A DNA stretch of 64,000 bases, taken from Adineta vaga (lineage: Eukaryota; Rotifera). A program made the translations under genes and the position numbers. Every line of letters starts with the position of its first letter. Position 1 is the first letter of the stretch. Under the pieces are notes generated by a model. It searched no databases. It saw only the letters and a program-made list of their open reading frames with translations, and was not told the origin of the DNA. The stretch is taken from assembly GCA_021613535.1 (NCBI GenBank), contig CP075497.1, positions 496,001 through 560,000 of the forward strand. The letters are read 5' to 3'. This document shows positions 46,700 through 56,999 of the stretch, piece after piece.

Positions 46700-47323
46700 C
46701 TTCTTAATAAACAGATGCAGAAACTTCGGATTTTATCCGGAAGTTATGTGTACTGCGAAAAGTGTATGAGAGGGATGAATCATAATAGATCATCAATATT
46801 GATAGATATGGAGATCCATTTTTTTCCTTTCCTTTTTGATAGTCCTTCCAACTACCTACAAAACCAAGCATTTGCGAAACTCCAGAACTACAGGTCATCT
46901 GAGAAGTACTTAGGTAATTTGGTGTTAAAATACAGTTTTTGTGTATTTTGAAACCTTTTTTCAAGCATTTTTCCATTAGGAAACTACGATTTGACTGAAA
47001 ACTGATATCCGATTCGGAATCAGCGTTAAAAACTGAGTCGATTTCTATATGTTTTAAATCATTTCGAGAAATAAATTGTTTTTCAAAAAAACCTTGTATC
47101 TCCCCTCAGGGATGTTCTGGCCAATGATGACAGTATTTTCAATAACTCAGCCATTTCTTGAGAGATCATTCTCATCTTCGAACTCGAGCGAGATATTGAT
47201 GAGACAATTATATGCACAAAGTTTCAGCTCAATCGAATGCAGTTGTGAAGAGTTATTATGTAAACGGACGGACGACCGGACACACTGACCGATTTTAGTG
47301 GTGTACTCACTTTTTGAGTACAC
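46700..47323. repeat. probable degenerate transposon, ends in a hairpin
   Basis: Higher-complexity sequence than its flanks, with overlapping non-coding frames on both strands. The right part carries ACGGACGGACGACCGGACAC and then a 9-bp stem hairpin GTGTACTCA / TGAGTACAC (47301-47323). No transposase is recognised and no matching left end was found, so class is unassigned. Confidence 0.35.
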
Positions 47324-47426
47324 AAAAACCTTCAGTGAATTGAATAGATTATAATATTTTCTCTTTTTACTTTTATTTCTATTGAAGAGCATTAGTATAG
47401 TTACAATAGTTGATCATAATAACAAG

Positions 47427-48290
47427 ATGTCTTCTTCTCCTAGCAATGAATTGATGAATTATAATTCAGGTGGTTCAATCATAACTCTCGTCCAAATGCC
47501 AATTCTTTCATTGACAATTTTTCTCACTATTGGTTACATTGCATTGTTACTTATTCGACCTACATTTCGTCACAATAAACTCAATTGGTTTACAATCAAT
47601 GTATGTTTAACAAGTTTATATTTATCTATTTATTTTCTTACTATAAATATTCAATTCTTACTTAACATTTCAAATCCTCTCTCTATTCATCTTCAATTAT
47701 TTTTTCAATATATGGGTATATCTCAAGTAACATATTCACATTGTGCAGTTGCCTGGACTAGACTTTTAACTATTGTTTATGCAAATAAACGTATTTTTCA
47801 ATCAAATTTATGTATATGCTTTTGTATCGTTTGTGGATGGATTATCGCCATTTTTCTCACTTCACCTCTTTTATTCGCAGATATTCTTATACTTGAATCA
47901 AATTCATTAGCAACAAACTTTTGGTCGTATTATTTTATTATCATTACATTGATCTTACCACTTATTATTGTCACTTCATGCAATATTCGTACATTAATTT
48001 TTATACGAAGTTCTGCTCGTCGAGTACACGCGATAGGCATTGGTGGTCAAGTAAATCACAATCGTGATGCACTTCTCATTAAGACAATGATTGGTACTTT
48101 TGTCGCATTTCTAGGAGGGTGGTCTCCTCCTTTGATATTACAGTTATTCAATAGAACTGCTGATATTCCTATATCTCTGAATATATTTTTTCAAATAGTT
48201 GCAGCATTCACTTTATTACAAACTGTAATATTATTAATAGGTACTAATCAACCGGTACGAATTTTTCTAAAACAATTCTTGAGGATGTGA
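47427..48290 (+). CDS. class A-like GPCR (7TM), C-terminus ends in a palindrome
   Basis: Single exon. The start is taken at ATG 47427 (MSSSPSNEL) because the longer frame to 47382 lacks an ATG at its head. Seven hydrophobic segments: MPILSLTIFLTIGYIALLLI, FTINVCLTSLYLSIYFLTI, the LQLFFQYMGISQVTYSHCAVAW region, CICFCIVCGWIIAIFLTSPL, YYFIIITLILPLIIVTSC, TMIGTFVAFLGGWSPPLIL and IFFQIVAAFTLLQTVILLIG. TM3 ends in TRLLTIVYANKR rather than a classic DRY. The cytoplasmic tail is very short: the last residues FLRM and the TGA stop are encoded by CTTGAGGATGTGA, an arm of the G-rich palindrome family (48278-48297). Ligand unknown; belongs to the rotifer-expanded peptide-receptor-like group. Confidence 0.75.
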   Translation: MSSSPSNELMNYNSGGSIITLVQMPILSLTIFLTIGYIALLLIRPTFRHNKLNWFTINVCLTSLYLSIYFLTINIQFLLNISNPLSIHLQLFFQYMGISQVTYSHCAVAWTRLLTIVYANKRIFQSNLCICFCIVCGWIIAIFLTSPLLFADILILESNSLATNFWSYYFIIITLILPLIIVTSCNIRTLIFIRSSARRVHAIGIGGQVNHNRDALLIKTMIGTFVAFLGGWSPPLILQLFNRTADIPISLNIFFQIVAAFTLLQTVILLIGTNQPVRIFLKQFLRM

Positions 48291-48557
48291 GTGAGGGCGT
48301 AAACAAAGTATATATCTTCATTATAAAAATAATAATATTAATTCTAATGAACTTTTGGAAGGATTGCCTTATGTTGTTGTTAAGAATATCAAATCGAAAA
48401 GAAAATAAAGTTTCTCTATACTTTATCTACTAAATTTTTTATTCAAACACTAGTTGTAATTTATATTCATTTGTTTTTTTAATAAAAAATAAATCTACGG
48501 TCATATAAAAATATATTTTTTATGTTTTAGATTCAAAATTTTATTAAAATTTATTGT

Positions 48558-49330
48558 ATGATGCTGACTTTCGTCGGGTTATTATTTGTTAGTATTTTGG
48601 GAGTTAATAGTCTTTCAAATCAAAGAGCTATTTCATGTTCATGGATTGGTCATTGTATTTGTGATCCATGTTCTACATATAATAACTGTGATGGATCATT
48701 AATTTGTTCCAATGGAAAATGTAGTAATAGTAATGTCGGTGGTGGTGGTGGTGTAGAGGATACTACATATAAATCATCGGGTGTTCTCTATGGTATAGCG
48801 TAAGAATTTTAAATTGATTTGGGTTTTTTTTGGATACTATTTGATACATGTTTTTTTTTGTTTTAGTTCAGCTTGTATTACTGATAATATGTCAACATGT
48901 TGTGAAGTGAGTGTTAGTTATCCCCAATATAAATGCTCACCATCATCAAAATCCTCATCAATTTTAACATTAAATAGTTTTGAACAAGGTGGTGCTGGTG
49001 CTGGTGCAGGTTTAGGTTTATTTTATTCTGATTTTCATCAAGTTGTTGCTTGATCACCTGGATGGTATAATAAAGGAAGTCGATGTGGAAAAATGATAAC
49101 TATTCATGGAAATGGTAAAACAACAAAAGCTATAGTTGTTGATGAATATGATTCAGTACATGGCTGTGATGCAATGTATGCTGGTCAACCACCATGTCGA
49201 AATAATATTGTTGATGGATCACCAGCTGTTTGAGCTGCACTTGAAATATCAAAAAATGATCCACGTTATGGACAGATCAATATTTTTGTTTCGAAAATAA
49301 TTTTCTCTTTAAGAAAATCCAAAAGTAAAG
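48558..49330 (+). pseudogene. kiwellin-like secreted double-psi beta-barrel protein, two in-frame stops
   Basis: Exon 1 48558-48799: signal peptide (MMLTFVGLLFVSILGVNS) and a small Cys-rich module (SCSWIGHCICDPCSTYNNC). Phase-2 intron, then exon 2 from 48867 with the kiwellin/barwin/RlpA-type barrel: [49 protein letters not shown]. Stops interrupt it: TGA 49051-49053 and TGA 49231-49233, the latter exactly where the family has Trp. The end (after RYGQINIFVS) is also degraded. Kiwellins are known from plants and fungi, so a horizontally acquired, now inactive gene is likely in an animal. Confidence 0.75.
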
Positions 49331-49423
49331 ATTTCATTTCATTATATTAAGCAAAAACTAACTTTTTTTTTCTAAATAAAGCAATCAGCCGTGATTTCTG
49401 GGAAAAGAAAATCAACTTTGATG

Positions 49424-49510
49424 AGGTGGGCGTGGGTAACTCCGACTGCGTGCCAATCCAAAGCTGGGTGAGGGTGTGGGTGTGACATAATACTCACACC
49501 CACACCCATT
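49424..49510. repeat. G-rich palindrome, copy 8 (perfect 14-bp core)
   Basis: The core GGGTGTGGGTGTGA / TCACACCCACACCC (49472-49507) is perfectly paired around a 7-8-nt loop; a further degenerate GTGGGCGTGGGTAACTCC arm lies to the left. Confidence 0.8.
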
Positions 49511-49844
49511 TTTTCTTGAAAATCATCGGTTTCAATATTACTATTTAAAAAATATTTTTAAAAATTAAAATATGCATATCTTTGTTGAAGAAATTTGGTA
49601 TACTCTTAAATCAACAAATGCAATAAAAAACAGTATCGTCTATCCAATAAATTTTCATATGAACATCTGATTTCTCCGTTTATTTTCTTTACTTTTAATA
49701 TAGTATGGAAGTATAGAAGTTTATTTCAATGATATTCTATCGTATAGTGATGATCATATAGAAGATAGCATGTACAAATTTGAATTTTTGTTTGTGTTTT
49801 TGCGTCTCCAACAAAGTTTTTTTTCTTCTCCAATATCGTGGAGA

Positions 49845-50475
49845 ACTATTATTATATGTATATTTGTGATTATGGAAATAATCGAGGGGTCAAATGGTTA
49901 TTAGGTGCAACATCTGGTCAAACAATGATTGGACAAAATGAATCAGGTTCGTCATTAAATCAAATCAATGGTTGTTAAGGTTTATTTGTTAATAAACAAG
50001 GTTCTCTTTATATATCGAAATCTGGAAATCGTCGAGTGACTAGATGGAATCCTCCAAATTATGATAGACGATAGTTTCTGTTTCTGAAGGCAATGGAAAT
50101 GGATCAGCTATGAATCAATTTTATGGACCAAGTGGATTATTTGTTGATAAAAAGCGAAATATTTATGTTGTCGATGGTCCTAATAATCGTGTTTAAAAAT
50201 GTTATACTAATGGTACCATTCAAACAGTTGCCGAAGGAAATGGATTCGATTCTGCTTTAAATCAATTATGAAATCGTTCAAAACTTGTTGTTGATTCCGA
50301 AGATAATATTTATATTGATGATAATACAATTACCAATGATGGACGTATTATAAAATGAATACCTGGAGCTACGACAGGTACTATACTTATTGCTGGTGGT
50401 TCATCGAAACAAATTGATTATCCAATATCAGATGCATCGGGTAATTCCAAATCGACAAGTACTTCGATATAATAT
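49845..50475 (+). pseudogene. NHL-repeat propeller pseudogene
   Basis: Reads as NHL blades (YICDYGNNRGVKWLLGAT, LYISKSGNRRVTRWN, IYVVDGPNNRV, ATTGTILIAGG) broken by at least four stops and one frameshift. Stops include TGA where family sequence has Trp (II K-TGA-IPGATTGT and NQL-TGA-NRS) and TAA where it has Gln (NNRV-TAA-KC). No upstream anchor or start codon was found. The C-terminal NINNND motif of relatives is still visible near 50475. Confidence 0.8.
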
Positions 50476-51059
50476 TAACAATAATGACTGTAGTAAGTAT
50501 AGTATATTCTTCTTTGAATCCAATAGAAAACTTATTCAATCTTTCTTTTTGTTTTCTTCAGATTAATGATCATGTCGATATTATATCATAAACTAATTAT
50601 CATATTTCTTAAGTTTTCTTTGAAAAAAATAAATAATCTATCAATCATAAGCAGTAATTGTTTGAAGATGTTATTTTTATAATCAACAAATGAAAAGGAA
50701 ATAAACATAAAACTTTTTCACTTCATCATGCAGACGAATACATTTATCTATGTGATATTATAAGTCTTATGATGGTTTGTTTTCGATTTTATCATAAAAA
50801 ATAAACATCTTGTGATATTTCTAAATATAAACCAAGTCATATGATATTTAAGAGTTTTATGTAAAGTGTCCTATATAAAAACGACTTAAAACATCTCTTT
50901 CATAATCAAATTTCATGATAAATATTAAAGAAAATGAACGTCAAGTACAAATGATATTTATAAAATTTGATTTAATAATAATCGGATTTATTTTTCCTAT
51001 ATAAAAGAACGAGCGAATTTTTTTTCTTTTCAATATAATATTTATTTTACAAAAAAAAT

Positions 51060-52025
51060 ATGTCTTCAGAATATGATTTTATTGAATTATTAACACGAAT
51101 TCAAACAAATATATATAAAATTGGTGGAATAATTTTAATTATATTTGGAACAATTGGTTCTTTATTAAATTTATTTATTTTTACAAAAAAAAATTTTCGT
51201 AAAAATCCTTGTTCAATTTATTTTCTAACATATAATTTAATTAATTTAATTATGATTTATACTGTTATATTACCAAATACATTAATAAATGGTTATAATA
51301 TTGATCCAAGTTCTTATAATATTATATTTTGTCGTTTTCGTTTTTATAATTTACTTTTATTTGATGTTTTAGGTCCATCATATTTAATTTTAGCATCAAT
51401 TGATCGAATATTCTTAACTTCACATAATGCACATATAAGACAACGTAGTACAATACGTTTAGCTTATATAAGTATTATATTAATAACATTATTTTGGTTA
51501 TTAACAACAAGTCATACATTAATATTATGTCATATTGTTGAAATAAGACCAAATTATAGTTTTTGTTATTTTCAAATGAATAATTATTATATATTTATTA
51601 GTTATTATATTGTTTTTATAAAAACAATTTTATGTCCTTTATCAATGTTAATTTTTGGTTTTTGGTCAATTAAAAATGTTCGAAATTTAGTACGTGTTCA
51701 ACCAAATTCTCAAAGAGACACACAATTACAAAGTAATTCTTTATCAATAAATCATTCAAAAGATCGTCAATTATTTCGAATTCTTATTAATGATATTATT
51801 ATTTATCTTATTTTTAATTTAATGATGGCAATTGTTTTAATTTATCAACAAATTGATTCAAATCCTCCACAAAATATGGCTGATAGTTATCTTCGTGGTT
51901 TTTATGTTATTATTGGCAGTTTTAGTTCTTATATTCCATCTTGTATTACATTTTATAATAATTTATTTATATCAAAAGCATTTAGAAATTCAGCTAAAAA
52001 ACTTTTCAATCGTCATCAACAATAA
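51060..52025 (+). CDS. class A GPCR, peptide-receptor-like
   Basis: Single exon, 321 residues, ATG after a long AT-rich leader. Seven TM segments: IGGIILIIFGTIGSLLNLFI (TM1, with GxxxN), FLTYNLINLIMIYTVIL, the LLLFDVLGPSYLILASIDRIF region (TM3 ending DRI, the DRY counterpart), YISIILITLFWLLTTSHTLI, IFISYYIVFIKTILCPLSML, IIYLIFNLMMAIVLIY and FYVIIGSFSSYIPSCITFYNN (NPxxY-like region altered to SxITFYN). Cys in FCRFR and in SFCYF can form the conserved TM3-ECL2 disulfide. Short basic tail (KKLFNRHQQ). Typical of the large rotifer family distantly related to FMRFamide/thyrotropin-releasing-hormone receptors; ligand unknown. Confidence 0.85.
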   Translation: MSSEYDFIELLTRIQTNIYKIGGIILIIFGTIGSLLNLFIFTKKNFRKNPCSIYFLTYNLINLIMIYTVILPNTLINGYNIDPSSYNIIFCRFRFYNLLLFDVLGPSYLILASIDRIFLTSHNAHIRQRSTIRLAYISIILITLFWLLTTSHTLILCHIVEIRPNYSFCYFQMNNYYIFISYYIVFIKTILCPLSMLIFGFWSIKNVRNLVRVQPNSQRDTQLQSNSLSINHSKDRQLFRILINDIIIYLIFNLMMAIVLIYQQIDSNPPQNMADSYLRGFYVIIGSFSSYIPSCITFYNNLFISKAFRNSAKKLFNRHQQ

Positions 52026-52184
52026 TTAATTAAATATGAAGAAGAAGAAGAAGAAGAAAAAAACAGTTGAATATTGTATTTTATGTTTTTGTTGTTGTGA
52101 AATATAATTTCGTATGAATTATTTTATTTTCAAATAGTGATTCTATTTTTAGACAAGTCTTTTGTAGAAAGATAAAAGAAGTTT

Positions 52185-53591
52185 CTAACAAGACGTATTG
52201 TTAATCATAAATCGTTGAACGCGATCATTCGTATAATCAGCAACGTACAAGTTTCCATTTTTGTCAAATTGAACTCCGTAGGGATTGTTCAGTCGCGACG
52301 GTATGACACCAGTGAGACCAGTAATACCTACTACTAATGTTCCATTTCTTGCATTTTTCAACCATTTCATTATTCTATGATTATTAGTATCACTAACATA
52401 GATTGTACTAAATGAGTCAACATAAACATATCTTGGATGGTTTAATTGAGTATATGATGTACCAGCGGCATTACCACCTGCGACGACTGTAATATTTGTA
52501 CCGTTTGAAAGCCATTTTACCACCCGATGATTTAAACGATCAACAACATATAATGCATCATTATCAGATTCATCAACATAAATACCACCAGGTGTATTTA
52601 ATTGATTTAAGGTACTACCTGAAGTACCAGTTCCAGCAACTATAGTGCCCATTGTAGACGAATTGGAATTCGGAGGAAATTTAAGTACTCGATCATTACC
52701 ATAGTCTGAAACATAAATATAACCAAATCCTATTCGTAAGAAAAAGAAAATAAATGAAATTTATTAATTTAAATTATGAATACTGACGATCAACATATAA
52801 TCCATCGCTCCAAGAGAAAGTGTTTAACGAAGAACCACATCCTGAGCCTCCAACAACAATTGTAACATTATTTGATATGATATTACATCTGAGAATACGA
52901 CAATTTAACGAATCTGATATGTACAAATTTGACTCAGTCGGATCTAAATATAATGCTGTTGCAGTATTCAAATGTTGTGTATCTGAATTTGTACCATATC
53001 CAAGTTGTGGACCAACAATTGTACCACTTGTACTACCGTAGAGCCATTTCATGACACGATAATTGGAAAAATCTGATACATATACGTTCAATGCTGAATC
53101 GACGCTAATATCAAATGGGTTATTCAGTTGCGACGAAGTTGACCCACCATTACCACTAGCTAATCCAGCAATTGTTGTGGCATTTGGATTCCAAACAGCT
53201 GTTGGACACAATTTTGGTCGTACGATTGTTGGAACTAAAAGACAAAAATACACAATAAGAATATTTTCAATATATTTTTATAAGATAAATTTATACCTAA
53301 TTGAATAGTTAGATTTGATTGATTAATGAATAAAAGAGAAGTATTGAGATTATATTGAATATAAATTGAAGTAAAATTAAAATAAAATAATTGACATGTT
53401 TGATTATTTGAATAATAATTCAATGCTAAGATTGAATTATTTGAATAAATCATTTTACAAATACATTGATCTTTAGTTTTGTTTAATAAAATATCATAAA
53501 TATCTCCAATTATCATAAAATTATCTATTTTGCCAAATAAAATACAATTTATGAAAGAAAAAATCGAGAAAAAAATCCATGTTCGAAGCAT
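52185..53591 (-). CDS. secreted protein: Cys-containing N-domain plus NHL propeller
   Basis: Exons 53591-53297, 53234-52788 and 52729-52185, both introns phase 1 (62 and 58 nt). The start ATG 53591 gives a signal peptide (MLRTWIFFSIFSFINCILF) followed by an ~80-residue N-glycosylation-rich domain with paired Cys (QCICK, QTCQL) similar to PAN/apple-type modules. Then CPTAVWNPNATTIAG and NHL blades (LNVYVSDFSNYRVMKWL, LYISDSLNCRILRC, IYVSDYGNDRVLKF, LYVVDRLNHRVVKWL, IYVSDTNNHRIMKWL, LYVADYTNDRVQRF), six blades, enough for a closed propeller. No TM, so likely secreted. The second donor is GTCAGT, chosen by frame over a nearby GTATTC. Confidence 0.85.
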
Positions 53592-53956
53592 TTTTTGATA
53601 TTTCAAAAGTGTTTAAGAGAGTTTTCTTTTCTAATTTCTATTAGTTAAATATTTTAGTCGAAGGAGAAATGCATCAATGCTTCAACTAGTCATCTGACGA
53701 ACAGTAAAACAGCAGATAAAAAGAGAAATGAATACTTTTCTTGATTAAAGTACTTCTAAAAGAGAAAAAAGAAAGTTTGATAATTAAAATTTTAAAACAA
53801 TAAACAGAATTGAAAAAAGTATATTGTAACAAAATATTGTTATTAGTTTATTCTAGAGTATGAAGATTTAGATACGAATGTTCAAAGATATTTTCTAAGT
53901 TATTTTAATAAATATCAAATTTCTTATAAACTTTTCATTAATGTTAATACAATATA

Positions 53957-53998
53957 CTGTGGGTGGGTGCAAATCAATGTCTCTATCCATCCTCAAGA
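53957..53998. repeat. degenerate copy of the G-rich palindrome
   Basis: GTGTGGGTGGGTGC-like left part and CCATCCTCAAG right part with a short loop; arms pair only in part. Confidence 0.45.
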
Positions 53999-54339
53999 TC
54001 AGACTTTACAATCCTTAGAATCCATGATATTCTCTCATAGATAACATAGAGAATTTAATAATCACATTATAGATTCCATTACATCTGATTGAACGTAAAA
54101 GAGGAAGATTCTTTAATTTTTTTTTGTATTTATACACAACACAAGAAATTGTTGGAATTTAAAGGTTCAATGATCGTTATGTCTCAATACCAATTTGGTT
54201 TATTTGATTTATAAATGAATTTCTGAGTATAATTATTTTTCTTAGTTTTAAAATATTTCGAGAAATTTCACCAACAATAAATAGAACTATTTGTATTGCA
54301 TCTAATCTAATGTTTATGGAAATTTTCTAGCAATAGGTA

Positions 54340-54960
54340 ATTTATTATCATTGCTCAAACAAATTTGATTACTTCAATTATACTTACATTGAATATTTTC
54401 ACTCAAGGTATCAAAAAGATTTTATATAATATTTATATGAATCGATTTCGACAGAATTGTATTGATCCAAATCAAACTGAAGTTCAAGTTGTTTCTAATA
54501 ATATATGATAAACTTCATTTAAATATGTTGTTACTTTTTCTTGTCTGTGTTGTATTTATTGATATTCGAATCAATCATACTGTCTGTTTGGATACTGTAA
54601 GTGACCTGTTTTAAACAAATCAGAAACGAAGCAGGGAACACTTCTGATGAGAGTCGAGGATCGGATTGCATCTCTGATATTTCTTCGACATGAAATTTTG
54701 TTAAAATAATCTTAATATAGGAAAATAGATATCTCGATACTTAAACTATAGTACTAATGGTAACGATTGATCGTCATTGAAGAAGTATTTAATCAAATGA
54801 TTAATTATCTGCGATGATGATAAACGTTCGCATTGTTATGGATGGTTGAGATTATAAGTCTACTTCTATTGTTTTAGTTTTTGAAGATATCGATTTACAT
54901 GCTGTGATTCATGACTATTACGAATTATCTATTTTTATCTATTCATAAATTGAATTTGCA
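54340..54960 (+). pseudogene. possible decayed GPCR fragment
   Basis: At 54340-54430 a frame reads IIAQTNLITSIILTLNIFTQ, like TM2 of rotifer GPCRs, followed by a loop with RQNCIDPNQTEVQ and then a stop. Around 54757 MVTIDRH resembles the end of TM3. Several stops lie between, and TM4-7 are not recognisable. Weak call. Confidence 0.3.
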
Positions 54961-55127
54961 TCAAAAGCTACTAGACAGATTTCTCATAGAATCTATAAGA
55001 GAAATTTTTTAAAATCAAAAATTAGTAATCATTTATCATTAACACTTTTTCTTTCTGACAATTTTAGTTCATGTTTAAATTAACTTTTCTTTTACTGTTG
55101 TTCAGAAATATTTCAGTTTCTGATTAT

Positions 55128-56994
55128 TTATTCAATTAAGAATTTTTGTACTCGATAATTGTAATAATCATCGACATATAGATTGCCATTGCGATCGAAT
55201 GCTAAACCTACGGGAGTACTAAATTGATTTGCCCGTATTCCTCGACCATTTCCACCGGCGATAACAGTTCCTTGTGTGGCTCCTTTCGGCCATCGCATGA
55301 TTCGATCATTTCCCCAATCAGTCACATAAACGGTACCCATTTTATCGACAACGATGCCTTCAGGTGAGTACAATTGTGTAAGATTGTTTCCTCGTCCTTG
55401 ACCACCAGCAACAACAATACCTTCTTTTGCATCTGTTTCCCATTTCATGACACGATGATTGTAATTATCAGATACATATACTGAATTATTTCGATCAACA
55501 AATACATATCGAGGAAACAAGAGTTGATCGAGACGATCTCCTTTACCATTACCGCCGGCAACTATTGTTGCTTTAGTTTCACCATTTCGATATCGTCTTA
55601 CTGCATGATTTTCATTGTCAACGACATAGAGAGAACCCTTCTCATCCATTGTCAAACCAATACATCTGAAGTATGATGCAATTGTTTCTCCACTAGTATC
55701 GTTTTCACCATACCATCGAATGACTTTTTTACTCGTTGAACTTATAATGAGATTGTCTGTAAATGGATCAATAATTACATCCATTGGAAGATATAATTGA
55801 TCGGTACTGTTTCCTGACCCATTTCCATTGGCAACTATTTCACCACTCGTGGCACCTTTTTTCCATTTCATAATACGAGACTTGTAGTAATCAGTAATAT
55901 AAATTGTTTCATTCCCATCAACATATATACCGTTTAGGAATGCTAATTTATTAGTTCCATTGCCAGAGCTATCTCCTCCAGCAACCGTTACACCATTCTT
56001 TCTCCATGTAGCATTTAATGGAATGTCAATAGCAGGTGCTCGTAATGGTACTAAAACAAAGAAGGAAATATGCGTTTACAACAGATAACAAAGCAATTTT
56101 TTTCTATAGAAATAAGCTAGTATGATATGAAAGACACGAAAATGTGTACGTGCTTTATTGAATCTATCTACATGAGCTATCAAGACCAAAACTTACCCCA
56201 AGGTTGGGTGACAGCTGTCGTTGTAGTTGTAGTTGTAGTTGTAGTTGTAGTTGTAATGTTTATTGCTATTAATTTATATAAAATAAAGTAGACAGTATGA
56301 ATTTGGAATAGAATGAAATATATAACAGAAAAAGTTCAAAGAAATAAAGTGTAATTAATCAATAACTACTATGGATCCAAAAGGTGAAAGTACAAATGAT
56401 TCTATATAATGAGTTATTGAATATCATTCATATAAGATGAGATAAGATTTTTCTCCGAGTATGTCTTATTTATACAGTTTCAACGTGTCATCAGTTTTAC
56501 TTCGAATACAATTGAACTTTTAATTATTTCTCTAAATGATTATTTGCATGTTCAATTTACATTTTATTGGTGAACAAATTCGTTGATCAATCATTGATAT
56601 TGGATAACAAACCGGATATGAATGACAGCGAGGATGATGAACACAAATATGATTAGGTTCATTACATACATTGTTTGTGTAACCACATGAAATCAGTTTA
56701 GAACAAGTTGCCCAGAGAAACGCACAAACACCCGTATTATCAGCACCTACCATATGAAAACAACCACAGGCACTATTAACTGAACATCGATCATATTGAA
56801 TAACATCACATATTTGAGATTTTACTTCAACTATAAAAATAAAATTAACTATTCATTGAATGCGACGAATCAGAGGTAAACATTACCTTTAATACTGAAA
56901 ATAAAAAATTTATTAAATGTTAGAAGAATAAAATAAAACAAGAGTATTACTTAAGTAGAATAAAAATAAGATAATAAATTACACTTCGGACCAT
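55128..56994 (-). CDS. secreted Cys-rich/Thr-linker/NHL-propeller protein with an 8-nt microexon
   Basis: Predicted exons: 56994-56951 (signal peptide MVRSVIYYLIFILL), 56894-56887 (8-nt microexon), 56830-56561 (a ~90-residue Cys-rich domain, QICDVIQYDRCSVNSACGCF ... NHICVHHPRCHSYPVCYP), 56265-56197 (Thr-rich linker from a GTTGTA repeat on the plus strand) and 56050-55128 (propeller with six NHL blades, e.g. IYITDYYKSRIMKWKKGA, VYVSDNYNHRVMKWE, VYVTDWGNDRIMRWPKGA, LYVDDYYNYRVQKFL). Junction phases 2, 1, 1, 1 are all consistent with one continuous frame. No TM beyond the signal, so a secreted binding protein is likely. Confidence 0.8.
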
Positions 56995-56999
56995 CGATT

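Noticed and set aside
46704-46976. Opposed 80-90-residue frames in the repeat at 46.7 kb
   Set aside because: No domain, overlapping on both strands, in a likely degenerate transposon.
12566-49510. CRISPR-like array or prokaryotic terminators for the regularly found GTG palindromes
   Set aside because: Copies are kilobases apart, vary in length, and the genes around have spliceosomal introns; this is eukaryotic DNA.
49051-50350. Reassigned stop codons (TGA as Trp) to explain the open-looking kiwellin and NHL frames
   Set aside because: Nearby intact genes (for example the GPCR ending at 48290) use TGA as a normal stop, and the NHL pseudogene also has TAA, TAG and a frameshift.
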